From positions 1 through 37,096 of the forward strand of contig JAAXKA010000185.1 of NCBI GenBank assembly GCA_012269555.1: 37,096 nt of DNA. Reading direction: 5' to 3'. This DNA comes from Alphaproteobacteria bacterium (lineage in GTDB: Bacteria > Pseudomonadota > Alphaproteobacteria > Puniceispirillales > Puniceispirillaceae). The notes under the pieces were generated by a model. It was not told the DNA's origin and ran no database searches. It worked only from the letters and a program-made list of their open reading frames with translations. The translations under genes and the position numbers were made by a program. This document shows, one piece after another, positions 8,549-15,993 of the stretch. How positions within the stretch are numbered: the stretch's first letter is position 1; the number at the start of each line of letters is the position of its first letter.

Positions 8549-9829
8549 ATGAAATTCTTTAACGAACTTATTGAAACAATAATGAATAAATCTCGCGCGG
8601 GATTTGGTTTTTCAAATAGGACATCTGTTTCGGTGAGTAATAATCCAAAAGAGATGATAACATCTGTAATGACAGCCGTAGGTGAGGTGTCATCGATTGC
8701 TTATGCAGACCAGTTCCTGCGATTATTTGATGAGATGGATTTAGCTAAAAAACAAGAGCTTTTTCTTACAATTGCCTCTGAACTTGATATTGATTTATCA
8801 ATACTTAGCAAAGCTTTAGAAAATTACTCTAAATCCCCTGATGAGGAGAACTTTGCCCATATAACAAACGCTGTAGAGCCTGGTTGGACTGAGTTAGTTC
8901 GCCGGTTAAATGCAACAGCACATGGAACAGTCCGTCTAGTAAAAATGAGAGCTGACTTGCTATCGATTATCCGCACAGATTCCTCTCTTGCACGACTTGA
9001 TGTAAGTTTCAAAGCACTTTTACGAAACTGGTTTAGCCCAAGCTTTCTGGTGTTACGGCCAATTGACTGGAGCACACCAGCAAATATTCTTGAAAAAATC
9101 ATAGCCTATGAGGCAGTACACGAGATCACTTCCTGGGATGATTTGCGCTCTAGATTAGCGCCAGATGACCGAAGATGTTTCGCTTTTTTTCATCCTTCAA
9201 TGGAAGATGAACCCCTCATTTTTGTTGAGGTTGCATTGACTAGTGAAATCCCTGGACAAATAAATGCTGTTTTAGAGGCAGATAGAATGATGCTAGACCC
9301 AACCGATGCGTCATATGCTATTTTTTATTCTATTTCAAACTGTCAGAAAGGTCTTGCGGGAATTTCGTTTGGTAATTTTCTGATCAAACAGGTAGCGCAA
9401 GCATTACAAAGTGAATACCCTAATTTGAGAAACTTTCTTACACTTTCACCTCTACCATATTTTTCAACCTGGCTAGAAAAAGCAGAGCCACATACATTCT
9501 CAAATTTTGCCTTGATTGACTGGTCAGAAGCATCAGAGCAAAATGAGAAGGAACTAATTGAAGCAGCAGGAAGATACTTTCTTAATTCTACGAGAAAAGA
9601 TAAACAGCCTAATGATCCAGTGGCTAGATTTCATCTAGGAAATGGTGCTCTCTTAGACCGGATCAACCCTTCCGGAAATTTGTCAAACAAAGGCTTATCT
9701 GAGTCATTTGGAATGATGGTAAATTATCGGTATGACCTCCCAAATGTTGAAAAAAATCATGAAGCTTACGCCAAGGAACAAAAGATTGAGATATCACAAG
9801 AAGTAAAAAAACTTTTCAATACTCCCTAA
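8549..9829 (+). CDS. Malonyl-CoA decarboxylase
   Basis: Converts malonyl-CoA to acetyl-CoA and CO2. The 426-residue protein has the helical N-terminal domain (about 30-160, ending in RADLLSIIR...LDVSFKALLRNWF) and the acetyltransferase-like catalytic domain. Ser300 in LTLSPLP and His362 in VARFHLGNGA correspond to the catalytic Ser/His of the family. The terminal GMMVNYRYD block is also present. GAGGA in front of ATG 8549 supports the start. It lies 99 bp after the crotonase gene; this spacer holds a small CCCTT/AAGGG hairpin (8470-8483). No malonyl-CoA synthetase is present, so the CoA transferase upstream may supply the substrate, completing a malonate catabolic unit. Confidence 0.93.
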   Translation: MKFFNELIETIMNKSRAGFGFSNRTSVSVSNNPKEMITSVMTAVGEVSSIAYADQFLRLFDEMDLAKKQELFLTIASELDIDLSILSKALENYSKSPDEENFAHITNAVEPGWTELVRRLNATAHGTVRLVKMRADLLSIIRTDSSLARLDVSFKALLRNWFSPSFLVLRPIDWSTPANILEKIIAYEAVHEITSWDDLRSRLAPDDRRCFAFFHPSMEDEPLIFVEVALTSEIPGQINAVLEADRMMLDPTDASYAIFYSISNCQKGLAGISFGNFLIKQVAQALQSEYPNLRNFLTLSPLPYFSTWLEKAEPHTFSNFALIDWSEASEQNEKELIEAAGRYFLNSTRKDKQPNDPVARFHLGNGALLDRINPSGNLSNKGLSESFGMMVNYRYDLPNVEKNHEAYAKEQKIEISQEVKKLFNTP

Positions 9830-9833
9830 GGTG

Positions 9834-9881
9834 AAAAAGGCTCGTGTTGTAATTAATAGATTAGGAAGAACTGGCCTTTTT
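9834..9881 (+). terminator. Possible terminator-like inverted repeat after malonyl-CoA decarboxylase
   Basis: AAAAAGGC (9834-9841) and GCCTTTTT (9874-9881) are exact inverted complements ending in a T run, just after the decarboxylase stop. The 32-nt loop is long, and the right arm overlaps the start of the MFS remnant, so this may be fortuitous. Confidence 0.3.
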
Positions 9882-10140
9882 ATATTTTGAGTTTGTTTTT
9901 GCCATTAGCTCGTCTTTGCATTCTTATCTTATTTTAGCTATCAACGATTTCGAATGCGTAACTATGGATGTTGGTTTTTATTACTTGTCCAATGCAGCTA
10001 GCAGACTAGCGGGGAAATTTCTATTTGGTACAAGCTGTCAGTTTGGGGGTTTACCCGCATGTCTTTCTTGGGCTACCATACTATGTTTATTGTGCTGGTT
10101 GTTTACATTCTCTCTAGAAATTCTGGAAGAAGAAAGATGA
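9865..10140 (+). pseudogene. C-terminal remnant of an MFS transporter
   Basis: The frame open from 9865 to the TGA at 10138-10140 reads like the last ~90 residues of a 12-helix MFS exporter: SSLHSYLILA, then MDVGFYYLSNAASRLAG, then QFGGLPACLSWATIL and a final hydrophobic helix. Family members typically show HSYLILAY, VGFYYMANAGGRLxGT and YQxGGLxxCL at these places. Nothing upstream in any frame continues the transporter: a stop codon lies at 9862-9864 and the malonyl-CoA decarboxylase ends at 9829. There is no credible start with a ribosome site. It ends 9 bp before cysQ, suggesting the intact gene was once cotranscribed with it. Several normally invariant glycines are changed, as expected after loss of selection. 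The family match is from memory of motifs. Confidence 0.65.
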
Positions 10141-10149
10141 TTTACCGAG

Positions 10150-10914
10150 ATGGCTTCAGACTTAGAACTCGCAAAATCCTTGGTCCCAGATATTTTATTA
10201 GCTGGAAAAGCCATAATGAAAATTTATCATCACCAGACAGAATTTAAGGTCAAGCAAGATGGCTCACCTGTTACAAAGGCTGATTTAATAGCAGAGAGAA
10301 TTTTGTTGTCAGCCTTAAAGCGCTTAAAAAATGATGTACCTATAATCTCTGAAGAAAATACACAAAGTCATACCATAAAAACACCAGAAAGTTTTTTTTT
10401 AGTTGACCCTCTTGATGGAACCAAAGAATTTTTAAAAGCAGATGGCTCTGGAAATTTTACAGTTAATGTTGGACTAGTTAGAAATGGGTATCCTGAAATG
10501 GGTATTATTCTCGCTCCAGCTTTAAATCTATTATTTGTAGGAGCACGAAATGAAGGCGCTTTTGAATTAATAGGTGATAGCTTTCATCCGCTCCTACCAC
10601 GTAAATTAAAATCAGGAGATTGTATTGCCGTCGCTAGTACTTCCCATCGAGATACCGAAACAGATAATTGGCTTTCTGCACATGGGGTAAAAAAAACCAT
10701 AAGGGCAGGCTCGTCTCTAAAATTCTGTCTTGTCGCCTCTGGAAAAGCAGACTTTTATCCCCGTTTTGGACCAACAATGGAGTGGGATACAGCAGCTGGA
10801 GATGCTATTTTACGCGCTGCTGGAGGAATGACTTATACTAGTGACAATAATGTTTTTAAATATGGCAAGAAATTCTATAAAAATGGGTCATTTATTGCAA
10901 AGGCACAACCATAG
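10150..10914 (+). CDS. cysQ: 3'(2'),5'-bisphosphate nucleotidase CysQ
   Basis: Hydrolyses 3'-phosphoadenosine 5'-phosphate (PAP) to AMP, clearing a by-product of sulfate assimilation; a Mg-dependent, Li-sensitive inositol monophosphatase-fold enzyme. The 254-residue protein shows the metal-binding sites: SEEN (67-70), DPLDGTKEF (86-94) with its following GNFTVNVGL, and the C-terminal WDTAAGDAILRAAGG motif. These match CysQ rather than SuhB. The ATG at 10150 has only a purine-rich GAAGAAAG leader ~12-19 bases upstream. It follows the MFS remnant by 9 bp. No other sulfate-assimilation gene is in view. Confidence 0.92.
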   Translation: MASDLELAKSLVPDILLAGKAIMKIYHHQTEFKVKQDGSPVTKADLIAERILLSALKRLKNDVPIISEENTQSHTIKTPESFFLVDPLDGTKEFLKADGSGNFTVNVGLVRNGYPEMGIILAPALNLLFVGARNEGAFELIGDSFHPLLPRKLKSGDCIAVASTSHRDTETDNWLSAHGVKKTIRAGSSLKFCLVASGKADFYPRFGPTMEWDTAAGDAILRAAGGMTYTSDNNVFKYGKKFYKNGSFIAKAQP

Positions 10915-11062
10915 GTAATCTGTTTGATATTTACAAATATAAGTTGTAGAAAACCCTTTTTTATTATGTTCTTAGTTAAACCATATTCCTGACCGAATTA
11001 GACCCCTATTCTGAATAATTATTGCTGTTATTTAATTAGCTTTTCAAAATGGTGTGTCTGAA

Positions 11063-11137
11063 ATGAAGCAATCTACATTATGGTTATACGCAAATATGAT
11101 GTGTGCACTTGTTCTATTGAGTGCTTCAATTTTATGA
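11063..11137 (+). CDS. Possible 24-residue single-helix membrane peptide
   Basis: ATG at 11063 to TGA at 11135-11137 encodes a short peptide: a polar start (MKQSTLW), then a hydrophobic run to the C-terminus (YANMMCALVLLSASIL). It has the shape of a small inner-membrane protein, but the ribosome site is weak and such ORFs also occur by chance. It sits alone in the 273-bp gap between cysQ and the convergent dehydrogenase, directly before an AT-rich dyad. Confidence 0.25.
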   Translation: MKQSTLWLYANMMCALVLLSASIL

Positions 11138-11138
11138 G

Positions 11139-11164
11139 TATTAATTTTAATTGAAAAATTAATA
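11139..11164. terminator. AT-only inverted repeat between cysQ and the convergent dehydrogenase
   Basis: TATTAATTTT (11139-11148) and AAAATTAATA (11155-11164) are perfect complements with a 6-nt loop, in the convergent gap just past the minus-strand gene stop. A weak bidirectional terminator is possible; the stem contains no G or C. Confidence 0.3.
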
Positions 11165-11187
11165 TTACTAGAGGAGTTTTACAGTAT

Positions 11188-12087
11188 TCACGTGAGCGTT
11201 GGTGGATATCCATCTGCCCTTAAATTTGTATTTAGTGCATCTTCAAGTAATTTCACTACTTGGGTCGATTGTGCTTCGCCTCCATAGGTTTTTTTTCCTT
11301 CTTCAAAAATCTGTTTGACCTTATCAGCTAACTCAAGCGGCACACCAAATTCTTTAGAAAACTGACTCACGAAGCCTAAATCTTTCAACGCTAGTTCCAT
11401 TGTAAAACCTATATCATAACTTCCATTTAAAATTAACTGACCTTCTGTTTCATGCACAAACGAATTACCTGATGATGCTGCTATAGCTTGCCAAGCAATG
11501 TCTAAATTCAATCCTCCTTTTTTAGCTAGCATCAATGCTTCCCCATCTGCAACGAGATGAATGAAGGCAAGCATATTTGTAATTACTTTAATCACAGCTG
11601 CAGAACCAATTGGGCCAATATGAAATATGTTGTCTCCCATAGCTTGCAATAAAGGATAATGCAGCCTAAACAAATCAACATCTCCGCCAGCGAGCATGGT
11701 TATTTTTCCTCGTGCCGCAAGATGAACGCCCCCAGTAACCGGCAATTCCAGCATGCCTACATTATATTTTTTCGCGAATTCTGCAAATCTTAAGATATCC
11801 TCTTTGCTAATGGTTGACATCTCTATCCAACTAGCTCCCTCAGTCAAATGAGGCAGGGATTTTTCTGCAACCTCATAAGAGATTTGGGGAGAAGGAAGGC
11901 AGGTAATTAAGTGGTCTACACTTTCTGATAACTCCTCCACAGAATTAACAATAAGAGCACCTTTTGAGCTAAGAGAGTTTAAAAGTGTAGAATTTTTATC
12001 ATATACTGTTAATGAAAATCCGGCGTTGATTAGATTTAAAGCTAATTTACTTCCCAGGTTTCCTAATCCTATAAACCCATAATTCAT
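11188..12087 (-). CDS. NAD(P)-dependent beta-hydroxyacid dehydrogenase (3-hydroxyisobutyrate dehydrogenase family)
   Basis: Oxidises a beta-hydroxyacid, or reduces a semialdehyde, using NAD(P). The 299-residue protein has the Rossmann start GFIGLGNLGSKLA (4-16), the dinucleotide-end signal Asp30, the substrate-binding motif ELPVTGGVHLAARG (family: DAPVSGG), and the catalytic Lys167 in IKVITN with Asn171. The Glu-Leu in place of Asp-Ala in the substrate motif hints at a substrate other than 3-hydroxyisobutyrate. ATG 12087 is chosen over TTG 12099 because it puts the Rossmann strand at the usual distance from the N-terminus. It lies 45 bp behind the DmdA-like gene on the same strand and is probably cotranscribed with it. 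Confidence 0.85.
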   Translation of the reverse strand: MNYGFIGLGNLGSKLALNLINAGFSLTVYDKNSTLLNSLSSKGALIVNSVEELSESVDHLITCLPSPQISYEVAEKSLPHLTEGASWIEMSTISKEDILRFAEFAKKYNVGMLELPVTGGVHLAARGKITMLAGGDVDLFRLHYPLLQAMGDNIFHIGPIGSAAVIKVITNMLAFIHLVADGEALMLAKKGGLNLDIAWQAIAASSGNSFVHETEGQLILNGSYDIGFTMELALKDLGFVSQFSKEFGVPLELADKVKQIFEEGKKTYGGEAQSTQVVKLLEDALNTNLRADGYPPTLT

Positions 12088-12132
12088 CTGATTTTCCAAA
12101 ATTGAGTTGGCTAACTTATAACTATAAAAAAC

Positions 12133-13239
12133 TCACACAAATGGTAAGTCTACTAATTCTGCTTCTTTCATACCCTGTTCAGTCTCAATTAACACAGACT
12201 CTCCCGCATGCACCTTTTTTGACACTAGAGCAAAACCAATAGTTTTTTCTAATTGAAAAGACCATGTACGATTAGTCAGACTTCCGACCAGCTCTCCCTG
12301 ATGATATATTGCCATCCATTCAAATATAGGCAAATTGCTGACATCCTTATTTTTGAATATTGCTCCTAATTGGTGTCTTTTCGGTCCCTGCTCATAGATT
12401 TTCTTAAGAGATGACAATCCAATTATATCCCCTTCAAGGTCAAGATCCAGATAATTGCCTAACCTAACTTCAAATGGGTTTGTTAAGTGGTCTGTATCTC
12501 CTCCAAAGGATAAGAGTCCGCTTTCAACTCTCTCGCTTAAATTAGGGCACCCAGGACCAATATTATATTTTTGACCAACCTCCTTGACAAAATTATATAA
12601 TTTTGTCCCCAGTCTTTTATTTTGCAAATAAAATTCAAAACCGCCTTGTTTAGAATAACCCGAACGGGCTACAAGAAATGGAATTCCCTCAATTTCAATA
12701 TGTCTAAACCAAAAATACTTAAGATCTCTTACCCAATTGCCGCATATTTCTGCTGCTAAATCCTCTGACTTTGGACCCTGGATAGCCAGGGGAGCGACAT
12801 CTGGCTCACTGATATCAACATTAAGCTGCCGCTCATAATTGATAGCGCGAGCCCATGACCATACATCACTATCCGCTATAGAAAACCAATAACAATCTTC
12901 ATCTATTTTCAGTAATACGGGATCATTTATAAGAACTCCTGAATGATTACATAAAGGGATATATTTTCCTTGTCCTATCTTCATCTTAGAAATATCCCGA
13001 GGACTTAATATTTGGGCTAATTTTCCTGCATTCTTTCCTTTTAATTGAACTTGGCGCTGAACAGCAACATCCCATAAAGAAACATCGTTTTTCAATCGCC
13101 AATACTCAGCTTCAGGGTTGCCGAAACCAGTAGGCAAAAACATAGAATTATATAGAGTAAAAGAGACTACCCCGTCATCAACAGTGGACTGGTAAAAAGG
13201 TGACCTAAGTGTGCGAGCTGAGGGAGATATATTAATCAT
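12133..13239 (-). CDS. dmdA: DmdA-like DMSP demethylase / GcvT-fold aminomethyltransferase-family protein
   Basis: Probable tetrahydrofolate-dependent demethylase that would turn dimethylsulfoniopropionate into 3-methylmercaptopropionate. The 368-residue length is that of DmdA. It shares the recognisable DmdA string of motifs: LYNSMFLPT, WDVAVQRQV, SPRDISKMKIGQ, the ADSD block, PLAIQGPKSEDL, RSGYSKQGGFEFY, GCPNLSERVESGLLSFG and NPFEVRLG. GYSKQGG and GCPN favour DmdA over the broader GcvT-like clade, which usually has SGEVG in the same place. Differences such as Ser for His in YNSM mean a related demethylase on another substrate cannot be excluded. GAGGA precedes ATG 13239. No dmdB, dmdC or dmdD gene is adjacent; the downstream partner is a beta-hydroxyacid dehydrogenase. 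Confidence 0.68.
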   Translation of the reverse strand: MINISPSARTLRSPFYQSTVDDGVVSFTLYNSMFLPTGFGNPEAEYWRLKNDVSLWDVAVQRQVQLKGKNAGKLAQILSPRDISKMKIGQGKYIPLCNHSGVLINDPVLLKIDEDCYWFSIADSDVWSWARAINYERQLNVDISEPDVAPLAIQGPKSEDLAAEICGNWVRDLKYFWFRHIEIEGIPFLVARSGYSKQGGFEFYLQNKRLGTKLYNFVKEVGQKYNIGPGCPNLSERVESGLLSFGGDTDHLTNPFEVRLGNYLDLDLEGDIIGLSSLKKIYEQGPKRHQLGAIFKNKDVSNLPIFEWMAIYHQGELVGSLTNRTWSFQLEKTIGFALVSKKVHAGESVLIETEQGMKEAELVDLPFV

Positions 13240-13325
13240 AAAATCCTCAAAAATGTGTAACTAATTCTATTTTTGTGACTATTAAATTCACATGTAATCT
13301 AGCAAATACGTTTATAGCATCTGAC

Positions 13326-13356
13326 TTACGACCTAATATTAGATAAAAAGTCGTAA
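13326..13356. promoter_or_regulatory. Compound inverted repeat between dmdA-like and glutaryl-CoA dehydrogenase genes
   Basis: TTACGAC (13326-13332) and GTCGTAA (13350-13356) are exact complements, and a perfect 10-bp palindrome CTAATATTAG (13333-13342) lies inside. It is 87 bp upstream of the DmdA-like start, within the 413-bp divergent spacer (13240-13652). The rest of that spacer is AT-rich with no gene that I can support. Likely a regulator-binding site; the regulator is unknown. Confidence 0.4.
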
Positions 13357-13652
13357 ATTAGATATTTATCTCCTTCAAAGTGTATGTCTCTAAAATTTTG
13401 ACTTTTACAACATTTAATTAGCAAAAAATTAAATATTTAAAAAAGAGGTTTTTCTTCTAACTTACCAGCAGTTGAGAACCTGTATAAACAAAAATATTCA
13501 ACTAGATTAATTCTAATAACAACAATTTTCTATCTAAACGTTGTAACTTAATGGACAATTTATTTCAAAAAAACATATTCTTATATTAAAATTAATCAAA
13601 GTTATAAATTATAAAGCTATTACTATGAACTTTTTTGGACCATTATTTTGAA

Positions 13653-14843
13653 ATGTCTAAATCAATGACTAAATTCGATTGGAGAGACCCTTTATCTCTA
13701 TCAGATCAATTAGGGAGTGAAGAAAAACTTATTCAGCAGACGGCAGCCCAATTTTCGTCTAATGAATTAGCCAAATTTCTACCAATAGCCTTTGACGCAA
13801 AAGGACTATCAAGAGAAGGGTACAAGGCTATAGGAGAGGCTGGGTTATTTGGTGTTACCTTACCAGAAAAATATGGTGGGGCTGGTTCTTCATTTATTTC
13901 ATATGGATTGATTGCAAGAGAAGTAGAGAGAATTGATTCTGGTTTTAGATCTATTCTTTCGGTTCAATCCTCTCTTGTAATGTATCCTATCTTTAAGTTT
14001 GGTACTACTTGGCAAAAACAAACCTATCTAAAAAAACTAGCCTCAGGCGAATTAATTGGCTGTTTTGGATTAACAGAACCCGAAGCTGGCTCAGACCCTG
14101 CTGCTATGCAAACTAGGGCAAAAAAAACATCCAATGGATATATTTTAAATGGTTCCAAGACTTGGATTTCCAATGCTTCTATTGCTGATATATTTATCAT
14201 CTGGGCGAAATCCGAAGACGAGGGTGGTGAAATCAAAGGCTTTATTGTTGAGAGACGAAACAAAGGAATTGAAACATCAAAAATTAACGGAAAGTTATCA
14301 ATGCAAACGGCTGATACTGGCTCGATCTACCTAACTAATGTAGAGGTGGACGAATCTTCAATCTTGCCAGACTGCACTGGATTAAAAGGTCCGTTCTCAT
14401 GCTTGAATTTAGCAAGGTATGGAATTTGTTGGGGGGTTTTGGGTGCAGCGGAGGATTGCTGGTTCAGAAGTTATGAATATGGAATACAAAGGCATCAGTT
14501 TTCGCGCCCACTTGCAGCAACTCAACTTTATCAGAAAAAACTTGTCGATATGCAAACAGAAATCACTTTGGGACTTCAAGCATGCTTAAGGCTAGGTCAA
14601 TTAATGGATAGTCAAAATGCAACGCCTGAAATGATATCTTTATTAAAACGAAATAATTGCGAAAAAGCGCTGACAATTGCCCGTGCATCTCGTGATATGC
14701 ATGGTGCTAATGGTATTCATCAGGATTATCAAGTAATGCGACATCTTGCTAATCTTGAGACAGTTAATACCTATGAGGGGACATCAGACATTCATGCACT
14801 TATCTTAGGAAGGGCACAGACTGGGATCCAAGCTTTTAACTAG
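13653..14843 (+). CDS. gcdH: Glutaryl-CoA dehydrogenase
   Basis: FAD enzyme that oxidises and decarboxylates glutaryl-CoA to crotonyl-CoA in lysine, tryptophan and glutarate breakdown. The 396-residue protein follows the family closely: FDWRDPLSLSDQL at the start, PEKYGGAGSSFISYGLIAREVER, SVQSSLVMYPI, GCFGLTEPEAGSDP, the ARYGI-WG-LGAAE stretch, LADMQ-type VDMQTEITLGLQACLRLG, MISLLKRNN, and the catalytic Glu375 in VNTYEGTSD. ATG 13653 is chosen over a TTG at 13635. It is monocistronic and convergent with coxG 40 bp away. An electron-transfer flavoprotein is presumably encoded elsewhere. Confidence 0.95.
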   Translation: MSKSMTKFDWRDPLSLSDQLGSEEKLIQQTAAQFSSNELAKFLPIAFDAKGLSREGYKAIGEAGLFGVTLPEKYGGAGSSFISYGLIAREVERIDSGFRSILSVQSSLVMYPIFKFGTTWQKQTYLKKLASGELIGCFGLTEPEAGSDPAAMQTRAKKTSNGYILNGSKTWISNASIADIFIIWAKSEDEGGEIKGFIVERRNKGIETSKINGKLSMQTADTGSIYLTNVEVDESSILPDCTGLKGPFSCLNLARYGICWGVLGAAEDCWFRSYEYGIQRHQFSRPLAATQLYQKKLVDMQTEITLGLQACLRLGQLMDSQNATPEMISLLKRNNCEKALTIARASRDMHGANGIHQDYQVMRHLANLETVNTYEGTSDIHALILGRAQTGIQAFN

Positions 14844-14883
14844 TCTTAAACGGATAGGTTACTTAATGATTTTAATTCTGGCC

Positions 14884-15330
14884 TTAATTATTCTCATTCA
14901 TAATTCCCTCAAACGACTGAAAAAAAGCTTTTGCCAATTTACGAGCTGTACTGGTAATAAGTCTACTTCCAAGCTGAGCTATCTTACCTCCAGTCTCTGC
15001 CTTAGCGAGATATTTTAAAATCGTTTTTTCACCATCATCAAGCAATTCAACTTCTGCACCTCCTTTTGCGAAACCAGCTACACCGCCTTCACCGGCACCA
15101 TTAAGAGTCAATCTAGACGGCGCATTTGTTGTATCCAGTTCAACAGAACCACTAAATTTTGCCTTAATAGGACCAATCTTCAGAAGAACTTTAGCACTAT
15201 ACTTATTCTCTTCTGTCATTGTTAATTCTTCACATCCAGGTATGCATAATTTTAAAATCGTTGGGTCTATTAGTTTTGCAAATACCTCTTTACGATTTCC
15301 AGGGATTATGATCTCATCACTTAGTTCCAT
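14884..15330 (-). CDS. coxG: CoxG / carbon monoxide dehydrogenase subunit G family (SRPBCC) protein
   Basis: CoxG proteins are START/SRPBCC-fold accessory proteins of CO-dehydrogenase-type molybdenum hydroxylases, implicated in membrane recruitment of the enzyme. The 148-residue protein shows the family pattern: IIIPGNRKEVFAKLIDP, CIPGCEELT, KVLLKIGPIKAKFSGSVEL, GAGEGGVAGFAKGGAEVEL, and GGKIAQLGSRLITSTARKLA. AAGGAAAA precedes ATG 15330. It is the last gene of the long minus-strand operon, 80 bp after the RutE-like gene. No coxL, coxM, coxS or other Mo-hydroxylase gene is in the window, so it either serves an enzyme encoded elsewhere or has a different role here. Confidence 0.85.
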   Translation of the reverse strand: MELSDEIIIPGNRKEVFAKLIDPTILKLCIPGCEELTMTEENKYSAKVLLKIGPIKAKFSGSVELDTTNAPSRLTLNGAGEGGVAGFAKGGAEVELLDDGEKTILKYLAKAETGGKIAQLGSRLITSTARKLAKAFFQSFEGIMNENN

Positions 15331-15410
15331 ATTATCTTTTCCTTAGAAAGGTCCTTTAAAACATTTAAAATTTTTGATTCTTTTGTGAAACACGCCAGCT
15401 CTTGAAAACA

Positions 15411-15992
15411 TTATAATATTTGACATGCATTTACGAAATCTATTCGAGGTGCTCTTGGACGCATTTTCTCATAATCCCCATAACCAAGATTAATAAGCAT
15501 ATTAGACCTCCAGCTAGTGCCTGAATAAAATGCCTCATCCGCAAGATTTTTGTTAAAACCATTCATAGGTCCGCAATCTAACCCAAGCAAACGGGCTGCA
15601 ATTAAAATGTAACCAGCCTGCAACCATGATAACTCTCTTGCAAATTTATCACGTTCTAATTCTGGTTGTGCCGCTATTTTAGATACATCTGCATGCGGTG
15701 CTAATAAAGAAATGTGCTTATGGTAATCAACATCATAAGCTATAATTATGGTTACGGGCGCAGAGGCAATTTTAGGCCGATTACCCTCACTCGCTGTTTC
15801 AATTAATTTTTCCTTGGCTTTTTGAGACTTAACAAAAGTAAGGCGCATTGGACAATAATTATTTGCAGTAGGCCCAAATTTTGCAAGTTCGTAAATTTCA
15901 CGTAATATAGCGTCATCAACACCTTTGCTGGAAAAACTGCGATGAGTCCTTGCTTCCACAAAAAGCTGTTTTTTTAATTCAGCTAAGTCCAT
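15411..15992 (-). CDS. Malonic semialdehyde reductase-like nitroreductase (RutE/HadB type)
   Basis: FMN-dependent nitroreductase-fold enzyme. In the uracil Rut pathway RutE reduces malonic semialdehyde to 3-hydroxypropionate. The 193-residue protein matches RutE in length and motifs: ARTHRSFSSKGVDDAILREIY, KFGPTANNYCPMRLTFV, APVTIIIAYD, the LQAGYILIAARLLGLDCGPMNGF stretch, and SNMLINLGYGD near the C-terminus. It begins 1 bp after the CoA transferase stop, so translation is probably coupled. No other rut gene is nearby, so the aldehyde or other electrophile it reduces in this operon is open. Confidence 0.82.
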   Translation of the reverse strand: MDLAELKKQLFVEARTHRSFSSKGVDDAILREIYELAKFGPTANNYCPMRLTFVKSQKAKEKLIETASEGNRPKIASAPVTIIIAYDVDYHKHISLLAPHADVSKIAAQPELERDKFARELSWLQAGYILIAARLLGLDCGPMNGFNKNLADEAFYSGTSWRSNMLINLGYGDYEKMRPRAPRIDFVNACQIL

Positions 15993-15993
15993 T

